Shown: in pieces, positions 35,469-43,373 of the stretch | How positions within the stretch are numbered: position 1 is the first letter of the stretch | Layout of the letters: every line of letters starts with the position of its first letter | From: Archangium violaceum Cb vi76 | GTDB lineage: Bacteria > Myxococcota > Myxococcia > Myxococcales > Myxococcaceae | Assembly (NCBI RefSeq): GCF_000733295.1 | Contig: NZ_JPMI01000109.1 | Coordinates: 1 to 64,000, forward strand | DNA length: 64,000 bases | Direction of reading: 5' to 3' | Program-made: the position numbers and the translations under genes | Notes under the pieces: model-generated | The model's input: only the letters and a program-made list of their open reading frames with translations | What the model was told of the DNA's origin: nothing | Databases searched by the model: none

Positions 35469-37724
35469 CTACCGGAACGAGTCGCCGGCCACCGCGGCGC
35501 TGTTGCCCCTCAGGTACTCGAGCGCCTTGTCCAGCACCTCGTCCTTGCCGGACTGGATGCCCACGAGCGTCGGCCGCACGTAGACCTGGGGCCGCAGGCC
35601 CACGCGCTGCAACTGACGGCCATCCACGTGCCGCACGTCGTGGCCGGTGAAGATCATCGTGATGCCGCCGGGCAGCACCAGGTCCGTGATGTCGCCGTTG
35701 GCGCCCGCGCTCGGGCTGCCGATGAACGTGGTGCCGTTGGCCGCCTCGAAGAACAGGCCGGAGTGCTCGGACTGGCTGATGGCGCGCTCGTCGATGAGCA
35801 TCACCGTCCGGCCGCGGTACAGGGGCACGTCCGCCTTGGGCAGCTCCTGGATGAACTTGTACCGGCCATTGGTCTCGGCCGCCGAGACGACGTTGCGTTC
35901 GAACACCGCGGCGTAACGCGCCTTGCGCGTGTTGAGGTACGGCGCGATGGCCCAGGCCGTCCCGTTCGGGTAGCCGCGCATGTCGAAGATGATGGCCCGG
36001 GTGCCCTTGAACTTCTCGAACATGGCCGCCACCTCGGACCGCTGCAGGCGCGTCAGGTCCACGTAGCCGGTGTTGTCCGCCAGCATCCGGTACGGCTCGC
36101 CCTGCTGGGGCTTCTGCAGCGACTGGATGCTCCGGGTGAAGCGCACCTGCTTCGTCTGCCCGCTGGCGTCATGCACGCCCAGCGTCGCCTGGGAGCCCTC
36201 GGGCCCCGCCAGCGCCTTGGCCAGCAGGCGGTGCCTCAGGTGCACCGGGTGCGAGGCCGTCACATACGGCTCCAGCGCCTTCATCCGCTCCGCCACCGGC
36301 TTGCCGTCGATCGTGTCGATGACGTGGCCCCGCACGAGCCCCGGTGCGGCCTCGGCGTCCCACACGTTCATCACCACCGCCACGCCGTCGATCTCCATCG
36401 CCTCGAAGGGGGCGTTCATGCCGGAGATGCCTCGCTTCTCCAGCTCGGGGTGGCCACGCAGGTTGGTGTGCCCGTCCTGCACGAGCGTGCTCAGCTCCGC
36501 CACCGCCAGCGCGTACTCCGCCGCGTCCTTCGCCTTCTCGAACTTGGGGATGAACGTGGTCAGCGCGCCATCCCAGTCCCGGGAGAGCAGGTGCTTGTAC
36601 GGGTAGAAGAAGTGGATGACGTTCCAGGCCCGGAAGAGCGCGAGCAGGCGGTGCTCGCGGCCCGGGTAGAGCATGTCCTCGTACTTGCGGTCCGGCTGCC
36701 ACCGGGCGGGAGGCAGCTCCGCCTCGCGTGCCGCCTTGCCCTTCTTCGCCGGCTTCTTCGCCAGGTCGAGCGCCTTCTGGAGCGTCTCGTCCTTGTCCGA
36801 GCGCGCGCGCTTGGGCAGCACCGCGTCCGCGCGCATGGGGATGCCCAGCTCGCTCAGGCGCACCGAGGCCGTCAGCCCCGCGCCCAGCTCCACCTGCGTC
36901 TGCTCCACCACCGCGCCGTCGTCCAGCCGGCCCTCGGTGACGAGCTGCGCCAGCCCCTGGGCCTTCATCGTGAGGGCACGGGTATCCAGGTACGACTTGT
37001 CATCCAACAGGAAGATGACCGGGCGCGCCTTGCCATCGCCCTTGGGGGAGAGCTCCTCGCCCGCCGTGGTGAGGAACGAGGTGGCGTAGCCGCCGCTCGT
37101 CCCGCCGAGCGAATGGGGGCGGAAGCCCGAGTGGAACACCGTGCGCTGCCCGGGCACCTGGAGCTCCTCGCTGAGCAGGAACGGCAGGAGCCTGCCGAGC
37201 GCCGTGGACATGGACCAGACGGCGTTGGGCTCCAGGCCGCGGGCGCGCAGATCGACGATCACCGCCTTGGCCTTGGCGATGTCCGGGCGCAGGGTGGCCA
37301 CGACGGCCGCGTCCTTGACGGCGCGCAGATCCAACACGAGCACGTCCTTGGCCTCCCAACTGCGCAGCTCACGCACCGGGGCCGAGGGGGCCTTCTGTGC
37401 GCCCTCCTGCTGCTCGTCGGGGCGAAGGATGCGGGTGGCGGGATCCTTCAGCTCGTCCAGCATGGCCTGCACGGCCGCGGCGTAGGCGGCACGGTCCTTG
37501 GCGGCCTCCACCCGGGGGATGGCGTCCACGAGCGCGGCATCCCAGTCGATGTTCTTGTAGGCCAGGGCGGGGTGGCGGTAGCGCACCTGCCCCCACAGAC
37601 GGGCCAGGCTCTCCAGACGCTCTTCCCGGGAGGGCAGGGCTTGGGGTTTGGGCTCCGCCGCCGACGCGGTGAATGCGACGAGGCCGAGGGCCAGCGCGAG
37701 ACTCGTGAGAAGGGTGCGCAGCAT
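35469..37724 (-). CDS. S41-family peptidase with duplicated halves
   Basis: The product is 751 residues from the ATG at 37724, which starts a normal signal peptide (LLTSLALALGLVAFTASAAE). The first and second halves look alike: LWGQVRYRHPALAYKNIDWD resembles AWNVIHFFYPYKHLLSRDWD. The second half carries S41 features: GYVDLTRLQ, FDMRGYPNGTAW, and the Ser segment AISQSEHSGLFF, then IGSPSAGANGD. The first half lacks that Ser segment and looks inactive. Export and periplasmic or outer-surface action are likely. Confidence 0.82.
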   Translation of the reverse strand: MLRTLLTSLALALGLVAFTASAAEPKPQALPSREERLESLARLWGQVRYRHPALAYKNIDWDAALVDAIPRVEAAKDRAAYAAAVQAMLDELKDPATRILRPDEQQEGAQKAPSAPVRELRSWEAKDVLVLDLRAVKDAAVVATLRPDIAKAKAVIVDLRARGLEPNAVWSMSTALGRLLPFLLSEELQVPGQRTVFHSGFRPHSLGGTSGGYATSFLTTAGEELSPKGDGKARPVIFLLDDKSYLDTRALTMKAQGLAQLVTEGRLDDGAVVEQTQVELGAGLTASVRLSELGIPMRADAVLPKRARSDKDETLQKALDLAKKPAKKGKAAREAELPPARWQPDRKYEDMLYPGREHRLLALFRAWNVIHFFYPYKHLLSRDWDGALTTFIPKFEKAKDAAEYALAVAELSTLVQDGHTNLRGHPELEKRGISGMNAPFEAMEIDGVAVVMNVWDAEAAPGLVRGHVIDTIDGKPVAERMKALEPYVTASHPVHLRHRLLAKALAGPEGSQATLGVHDASGQTKQVRFTRSIQSLQKPQQGEPYRMLADNTGYVDLTRLQRSEVAAMFEKFKGTRAIIFDMRGYPNGTAWAIAPYLNTRKARYAAVFERNVVSAAETNGRYKFIQELPKADVPLYRGRTVMLIDERAISQSEHSGLFFEAANGTTFIGSPSAGANGDITDLVLPGGITMIFTGHDVRHVDGRQLQRVGLRPQVYVRPTLVGIQSGKDEVLDKALEYLRGNSAAVAGDSFR

Positions 37725-38180
37725 GTACCTTCCTGGGGGAAAAGACCTTCCGGGACTCCAACGGTATCGCACCTCCCTCCTCGGACCGAAGAGGGGAGTG
37801 TGATTCCAGGGGGTTGTGCCCCGCCGGGAGCCCCTGCCTGCCCGCACCAGGGGTGTGGGCCGGGGAGGGGGGTGTGAAGCATTTCACACCGTTGGAGTGA
37901 GCCACCTCACAGCGCCGGAAGTGGGGCCGTGAGAAGGTGCTTTCAGAAACGGGGGGCGGTTTCGCCGAGCGAGGGGGCTTGCACTGCGGAGCCGGACATA
38001 CCCCACGAGGCGCCTTTCAGTACAAAGGGGGGAGGCGCCTCCTGGATTCCCGCGAGGTCCGGGGGGGCACGCGGGATTCTACGTGGCCCGCTTCTTGATG
38101 CCGGGGGGCATCGGGGAGCGGGCCGCGGTCTTTTCTGGGGTCTGGAGCCGTGAGACGCACGGCGTAGACTCGTCTCCATT

Positions 38181-38279
38181 GGCCAGGACGGTGCCGTGCG
38201 GCTCTGGCCGGATGAGCTGCCCTGGGAGTCCCAGGCCCTGCGCGCGTGGCTGGCGACAGTGAAGGGCTCCGAGCCGTAG
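38181..38279 (+). pseudogene. Remnant of a WD40-repeat protein C-terminus
   Basis: A 32-codon frame reads DGAVRLWPDELPWESQALRA and ends in TAG at 38277. DGAVRLW is the end of a WD40 blade and the tail is of the type seen in myxobacterial WD40-kinase proteins. No upstream frame continues it, so I take it as a relic. The rest of 37725-38416 holds no gene I can see. Confidence 0.5.
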
Positions 38280-38416
38280 TCTCGATTCCCGAAAACGGAC
38301 CGGGAATCCCTGGAGTGCCTTGACTTCACGCTCTGTGCGCCAATCAAGTGGCGTCTGGCGAAAGTGGTGAAAGGGGACCGCTCGCCCTCGAACCCCCCCG
38401 ACAGACGAGACACGAG

Positions 38417-40033
38417 ATGAACCGCTCCACGTTGTCGTCGTGCGCAGCGCTGGCGCTGGCCTGGCTGGCTCCGGCAGGTCAGGCCACCGCTGCCACCCAG
38501 CAGGCCCAGGCCAGCTCGGCCATCATGGTCCAGGGCTTCCACTGGAACTCGGCCAACGCCACCAGCCCCAACTGGTACAACGTCCTGCAGGGCAAGGCGA
38601 GCGACCTGGGCGCCATGGGCTTCACCCACGTGTGGCTCCCGCCGCCCACCGACGCGAGCTCCACCCAGGGCTACCTGCCGCGCCAGCTCAACGTCCTCAA
38701 CTCGCGTTATGGCAGTGAGACCGACCTGAAGAACGCGATTACCGCCTTCACCAACGCGGGCGTGAAGTCGGTCGCGGACGTGGTCATCAACCACCGCGTG
38801 GGCACGGCCGGCTGGTACGACTTCACCAACCCCGCCTGGGGCACCTCCGCCGTCGCCGCCGGTGACGAGTGCAACTGCTCCACGGGCGCCGCGGACACGG
38901 GAGACAGCTACGGCGCCGCCCGCGACATCGACCACACCAACGCCGTCGTCCAGGCGGACATCAAGAACTGGCTGAGCGTCCGGCTGAAGGGCGTGGGCTT
39001 CAGCGGCATCCGCTATGACTATTCCAAGGGCTACGGCGCCAGCTACGCCAAGGTCTACCACGACGCCATGCAGCCGGACTTCTGCGTGGGGGAGATCTGG
39101 ACGGACCTCAACTACGGCAACGTGGATGCGCACCGGCAGCTGCTGGTGAACTGGGTGGACGGGACGCAGGGCACGTGCGGCGTGTTCGACTTCACCACCA
39201 AGGGCCTGCTCAACCAGGCGCTGACCTACAACGAGTACGGCCGGCTCAAGGACTCCACGGGCAAGCCGGCGGGCGGCATCGGCTGGTGGGCGCAGAAGAT
39301 GGTGACGTTCGTGGACAACCACGACACCGGCCCGAGCGAGTCCTGTGGCAACGGGCAGAACCACTGGCCCGTGCCCTGTGACAAGGTGATGCAGGGCTAT
39401 GCCTACGTGCTGACGCACCCGGGCATCCCCTCGGTGTACTACGCGCACATCTACGACTGGAACCTCAAGGCGGCCATCAAGGCGCTGATGGACGTGCGCA
39501 AGGCGCAGGGCATCACCTCGACGTCCACGGTGGCCATCCAGCGCGCCGAGAACGGCCTGTACGCGGCCATCATCAACGGCAACACGGCGATGAAGATCGG
39601 CGCCACGGCCTGGGACCCGGGCACGGGTTGGACGCTGGCCGCCTCGGGGTCGGGCTACTCGGTGTGGACCAAGGGCTCCACGGGCGGCGGCGGCACGTGC
39701 ACCTCGGTGCCGGTGACCTTCAGCATCTCCAACGCGAACACCACCTTCGGGCAGGACCTCTATGTGGTGGGCAACCAGACGCAGCTCGGCAACTGGACGC
39801 CGGCCAGCAGCTTCAAGCTGACCATCCAGGGCACGGGCGCCAACGCCACCTGGAGCGGCACGGTGAATCTCACCCCCTCCACCGCCATCCAGTACAAGTT
39901 CATCAAGTACAACAGCGGCACGGGCGCGGTGGTGTGGGAGAGCAACGCGCCCACCACCAGCGGCAACCGCGAGGCCACCACGGCGGCCTGTGGGAACTCC
40001 ACCACGCTCAACGGCGGCAACTTCCGCTTCTGA
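38417..40033 (+). CDS. Secreted alpha-amylase (GH13) with CBM20 starch-binding domain
   Basis: The 538-residue enzyme has a signal peptide (to about residue 26, GQATAA). GH13 residues are visible: nucleophile Asp201 in GIRYDYSKGYG, acid/base Glu226 in VGEIW and Asp303 in FVDNHDT. A linker GSTGGGGTC leads to a CBM20 domain from about residue 437 (VPVTFSISNANTTFGQDLYV, GNQTQLGNWTP). It should break down starch outside the cell. A stem-loop follows at 40064-40090. Confidence 0.93.
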   Translation: MNRSTLSSCAALALAWLAPAGQATAATQQAQASSAIMVQGFHWNSANATSPNWYNVLQGKASDLGAMGFTHVWLPPPTDASSTQGYLPRQLNVLNSRYGSETDLKNAITAFTNAGVKSVADVVINHRVGTAGWYDFTNPAWGTSAVAAGDECNCSTGAADTGDSYGAARDIDHTNAVVQADIKNWLSVRLKGVGFSGIRYDYSKGYGASYAKVYHDAMQPDFCVGEIWTDLNYGNVDAHRQLLVNWVDGTQGTCGVFDFTTKGLLNQALTYNEYGRLKDSTGKPAGGIGWWAQKMVTFVDNHDTGPSESCGNGQNHWPVPCDKVMQGYAYVLTHPGIPSVYYAHIYDWNLKAAIKALMDVRKAQGITSTSTVAIQRAENGLYAAIINGNTAMKIGATAWDPGTGWTLAASGSGYSVWTKGSTGGGGTCTSVPVTFSISNANTTFGQDLYVVGNQTQLGNWTPASSFKLTIQGTGANATWSGTVNLTPSTAIQYKFIKYNSGTGAVVWESNAPTTSGNREATTAACGNSTTLNGGNFRF

Positions 40034-40063
40034 GCCGGTCCGCCCTCCGGCCGCGCGCGTCAC

Positions 40064-40090
40064 CAACTGGTCCGACTGTTGGACCAGTTG
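40064..40090. terminator. Bidirectional terminator candidate
   Basis: A perfect 10-bp inverted repeat, CAACTGGTCC and GGACCAGTTG with a 7-nt loop, lies between the convergent amylase and TIGR02265 genes. There is no T tract, so a strong intrinsic terminator is not certain. Confidence 0.5.
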
Positions 40091-40135
40091 CTCACGCTCG
40101 GGCCCGGAGGGTCCCCCCCTCGGGGGTTGCCGGAC

Positions 40136-40675
40136 CTACTCCGTCCAGGAGATCCGGAACGTGGCCTCGCCGTTGGGACCGCTGGCGGCGAGCGTCACCG
40201 AGAGATCCTTCGCACCCGCCCGCTCCAGGCCCTCGGAGAGCAGGCCCCGGAAGTAGGCGGTGCGCAGGGCGTAGTTGAACCACAGCTCGTAGGTGCCCGG
40301 CCCCAGCTTGCGCAGGCGCGTCTCGGTGTAGTTGTTGGCGCTGCGGAAGTTGCGGCTCATGCGATCGAGCGTGCGGTGCGGCCCGAGCAGCTTCGTCACC
40401 GAGAACACCGCCTTGCCCATCAGCGTCTCCTGGTAGGAGCACATGAAGGCCCGGCCCAGCTCGAAGCCCGCCTCCTCCTGGGACAGCTCCGGCCAGAGCC
40501 GGCCGGTGATGAAGTCGATGAGCGCGGTGTACGTCTCCACCGGGTACGCGGGCAGCAGCGGCTTGCTCGGATCGACTCCCAGCGCCGTCAGCCCGGAGAG
40601 CAGCTCGGGCGGGACCGGTTGCCCCAGCACCCGGAGATTGCTCTGCACCGTGTAATCGAAGATGAGCTTCTGCAT
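40136..40675 (-). CDS. TIGR02265/DUF2378 family protein
   Basis: The product is about 179 residues from the ATG at 40675. ELGRAFMCSYQETLMGKAV and RNFRSANNYTETRLRKLGPGTYELWF match the TIGR02265 family, which is greatly expanded in Myxococcales and has no known activity. It is a soluble single-domain protein. It supports the myxobacterial origin of the window. Confidence 0.85.
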   Translation of the reverse strand: MQKLIFDYTVQSNLRVLGQPVPPELLSGLTALGVDPSKPLLPAYPVETYTALIDFITGRLWPELSQEEAGFELGRAFMCSYQETLMGKAVFSVTKLLGPHRTLDRMSRNFRSANNYTETRLRKLGPGTYELWFNYALRTAYFRGLLSEGLERAGAKDLSVTLAASGPNGEATFRISWTE

Positions 40676-40769
40676 CGCGCGGCCCACCCTACCACTGGGA
40701 GTGTGCCCGTGACGCCTACTCGACACTCCGTCAACTGGCCGCGCCGCCCCTGGCGCACCGCGGCGAAGC

Positions 40770-41363
40770 TCATTCGTCGTCGTCGTCGAGCCGGCCCCGG
40801 GCGGTGAGCACCCGGTCGATCATCAGCTCGTGGAGGGCGTAGAGGGGGCGGGCCACCTCCTCGCCCTCGAGGACGGAGATGGCCCCGGCGATGGCCTCCA
40901 CGGTGGACATGCCGTAGGGGTGGGGCGAGCGGCGCAGGCGCCGGGCCTCCGGTGGGGGCGGGGGCAGGGCGAGCCCCGGCAGGCGGCGCAGTTCGGGGAG
41001 GCGCTGGTACATGCGCCGGGCCTGCGTCCAGTTGCCATCCAGCACCACCAGCCGCTCGGGCGGAGGCGTGCCGGGAGGGGGCGGCTGGGCATCCGGGAAG
41101 AGCAACCAGGTGCCCGGCTCGGTGAGCACGGAGATGTCGAAGGGCTGCCCCGGGGCCCCATAGGTGAGGATGCGGCACCGGGTGAGGGCGAGCCCCGCCA
41201 GCCGCGCCGTGTTGGTGGACTTGTTGGCTTCCTTGTTGTGCCGGATGACGAGGAAGCGGGTGCGCGTCTCCAACCGGGGCACCTCGGCGCAGAGGCAGAG
41301 GGCGGTGGGCAGGTAGCAACCGGGACAGCGGCCGGCGAGATCCGCCGGGGTACGGGACCTCAT
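40770..41363 (-). CDS. DTW-domain protein (tRNA aminocarboxypropyltransferase type)
   Basis: The 197-residue protein has an N-terminal zinc site CPGCYLPTALCLC and later VVLDGNWTQARRMY, the DxxW-type signature of the DTW family. E. coli TapT of this family adds an aminocarboxypropyl group to uridine 47 in tRNA; the same role is likely but not proven. The ATG at 41363 overlaps the upstream gene by 4 bp. The longer frame upstream is antisense noise. Confidence 0.85.
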   Translation of the reverse strand: MRSRTPADLAGRCPGCYLPTALCLCAEVPRLETRTRFLVIRHNKEANKSTNTARLAGLALTRCRILTYGAPGQPFDISVLTEPGTWLLFPDAQPPPPGTPPPERLVVLDGNWTQARRMYQRLPELRRLPGLALPPPPPEARRLRRSPHPYGMSTVEAIAGAISVLEGEEVARPLYALHELMIDRVLTARGRLDDDDE

Positions 41364-41905
41364 TTGCCCTGACGATAACGCTGCATCAACTCCCGCGCCT
41401 CGCGCAGCTTGGACTCGACGAAGCGGTCCTCGGCGTCCATCTCGTCGTCCGAGTCCAGGCCGAGCTGGAAGAGGGCCGAGAGGCTGGCCGGGTTGACGTC
41501 GAGCCACTCGGCGGTGCGGTCGAGCACGTTGCGGCGGCGGCCGGCGAAAGTTTCTGGGCTCTCCTCGGGGAGGCAGCGGCAGATGCGGGCCGAGTCGCTG
41601 CCCACGTCCACGTAGAGACCGAGCACCTCGGTGTCCAGCTCGGTGGCGATGGCGGAGGCGGCCTCGGTGACATGGGCGGCCAGGGCGTGCGCGGCGGAGC
41701 GCTCGGTCATGGAACGCACCAGGTAGACGCGCCATCCGGCCTCTCCGAGCGTACCGGCGGCCTCGAGGGGAGCCAGCTCGGCGGGCGGGGCGGAGATGCG
41801 CGTGAGGACGCGGCGCACGGGCGCCTCGATGTGCTCGAGCTGGGCGCTCGAGGTCGGGCAGAAGAAGACGACGCGGTACTCGCGGCTATCGACGGAGGGT
41901 TCCAT
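41360..41905 (-). CDS. Hypothetical protein coupled to the DTW gene
   Basis: The product is about 181 residues from the ATG at 41905, with GGAG ten bases upstream. It shows mixed strands and helices, for instance REYRVVFFCPTSSAQLEHI and IATELDTEVLGLYVDVGSDSA. I recognise no family. Overlap with the DTW gene suggests shared expression. Confidence 0.65.
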   Translation of the reverse strand: MEPSVDSREYRVVFFCPTSSAQLEHIEAPVRRVLTRISAPPAELAPLEAAGTLGEAGWRVYLVRSMTERSAAHALAAHVTEAASAIATELDTEVLGLYVDVGSDSARICRCLPEESPETFAGRRRNVLDRTAEWLDVNPASLSALFQLGLDSDDEMDAEDRFVESKLREARELMQRYRQGK

Positions 41906-42017
41906 GAGGGTACTGCTCCCGCGGGCACGGACGGGGCCAACCAGAGAGGACCACTCCCCTGGCCTGGAGCGCAAGCAGGTAATTGAGGGAATGCGAGGGG
42001 ACTGCTACACGGCGGGC

Positions 42018-42359
42018 ATGTCCATCACGCTCTATATCAAGAACGGTTGAACGGGTTGTAAGTCAGCGCGGGAGTTTCTCGCGCAAAAGGAAGTGCGGGC
42101 GGAAGTCCGGGAGCTGGTGAAGAAGCCGCTGAGCGAGGCCGAGGTCCGGGCGCTGGCGGCGAGGATGGGAGGGGTCCGGGAGCTGATCGCCCCCAAGAGG
42201 AAGGGGGAGCTGGGGGCGCTGGGCGAGGAGGAGCTGGTGAAGCACCTGGCGGCGAACCCCAACCATGTGCGCCGGCCGCTGATCGACACGGGGAGCCAGC
42301 TGCTGGGAGGCTTCACCGCGGAGGTCCGGGCCGCCCTGGAGAAACAACTGAAGAAGTAG
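42018..42359 (+). CDS. ArsC/Spx-like thioredoxin-fold protein with in-frame TGA, probable selenoprotein
   Basis: The reading frame ATG 42018 to TAG 42359 is interrupted only by TGA at 42048-42050, which falls at residue 11 where the family has its first active-site Cys. The sequence around it is YIKNG-U-TGCKSAREFL, matching the CxxCK(S)A..FL motif of ArsC/YffB/Spx proteins. The second Cys is kept (14). Downstream, MGGVRELIAPKRK and NPNHVRRPLIDTGSQLLGGF fit the same family. Reading TGA as Sec gives 113 residues. A hairpin at 42066-42084 is placed like a bSECIS. A gene caller would start at GTG 42093 instead. Nonsense mutation is the alternative. Confidence 0.8.
42066..42084 (+). promoter_or_regulatory. 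bSECIS-like stem-loop
   Basis: GCGCGGGA-GTT-TCTCGCGC forms an 8-bp stem (one G-U) with a 3-nt apical loop starting with G at 42074. There are 23 nt between the TGA and that G, inside the range known for bacterial SECIS elements, which need a G at the start of a small apical loop. Confidence 0.7.
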
Positions 42360-42374
42360 GAGCGGCCCCATGGG

Positions 42375-43244
42375 TCACCCCGTACCCGTGGGAGCTGGAA
42401 CCGGCCGTGCCGGAGTCCGGGACTCACTGGCGACCCAAGCACCCGAAACGAGCACAACCCCCACGCCGAGGAGCCCGAGGGGTCCGAGGGTCTCGCCGAA
42501 GACGAGCACGCCCACGAGGGCGGCGGTGAGGGGCTCCAGGTAGGTGAGGGCGCCGACGGTGGCGGTGGGGACGAAGCGGAGTCCGGAATAGAACAGGCTG
42601 TTGGCGGTGATGCCGCACAGCACGGTGCCGGCGGCCACCTGGAGGAGGCTGGAGTCGAGGGCGGGAGGCAGGGCGCCGCGTCCGAAGAAGAGCAACAGGA
42701 GGAGGCCGGAGGGGAGGGCGTGGAGGGAGTTGATGGCCAGGGGCGAGAAGGAGCGGGCGGCCTCCTTGGAGGCGAGGACGTTGGCCATGAAGAAGACGGC
42801 GCTGCCGGCGCCAAGCAGGGCGGTCCAGGGGTCGGACAGGCCGCCCTGGGGCGTGCCGAGGATGAGGGCGAGCCCCCCGAGCGTCAGCGGCGCACCGATG
42901 AGGGCGCGGGGGGAGCGGCGCTCGCGGAGGACCCAGGGGGCGGCGAGGGCGATGAGGAGGGGGGCGAGGTAGTGGGTGAGGACGGCGACGGTGACGGGCC
43001 CGCGCTGGACGGCGGCGAAGTAGAGGGCGGCGTTGGCGGCGTCGCACACCGCGAGGACACCGAGCGCGAGGGTGGCGCGCCGGTCTCGGAAGGCCTCGCG
43101 GCGGAAGACGAAGGGGGCGGGCAGGGCCATGACGGCCATGACGAGCAGGGCGCTCTGGGGACCGGAGAGCCCCGCGGGCCGCAAGACGAGCGGCCAGCAT
43201 CCCCAGAGGAGGGTCCCCAGGGCGACCATGACGAAGTACCTCAC
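42375..43244 (-). CDS. EamA/DMT-family transporter
   Basis: The 289-residue protein has about ten hydrophobic segments in two EamA halves, with LTYLEPLTAALVGVLVFGETL near the end being typical. It resembles RhaT/YdcZ-like exporters of amino acids or metabolites. The substrate cannot be told from sequence. It is convergent with the selenoprotein gene, 15 bp apart. Confidence 0.88.
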   Translation of the reverse strand: MRYFVMVALGTLLWGCWPLVLRPAGLSGPQSALLVMAVMALPAPFVFRREAFRDRRATLALGVLAVCDAANAALYFAAVQRGPVTVAVLTHYLAPLLIALAAPWVLRERRSPRALIGAPLTLGGLALILGTPQGGLSDPWTALLGAGSAVFFMANVLASKEAARSFSPLAINSLHALPSGLLLLLFFGRGALPPALDSSLLQVAAGTVLCGITANSLFYSGLRFVPTATVGALTYLEPLTAALVGVLVFGETLGPLGLLGVGVVLVSGAWVASESRTPARPVPAPTGTG

Positions 43245-43373
43245 GACGGCTCCAGACGGGTGGGGGCGCGCGGGCCCCGAGGCGGGCGCGGAGCGTAGCC
43301 GAGCCGCCCGGTGGACGCGCGGAGGGAGGGAACACGGCCCCCGCCCGGAGGCAGGGGAAGCGGCCGGAGCGGC

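Noticed and set aside
35412-37877. 821-codon plus-strand open frame across the S41 gene
   Set aside because: Shadow of the protease gene; low-complexity product.
42093-42359. Gene starting at GTG 42093 as an independent short protein
   Set aside because: It would lack the active-site motif and first strand of the ArsC fold, which lie directly upstream in the same frame across the TGA.
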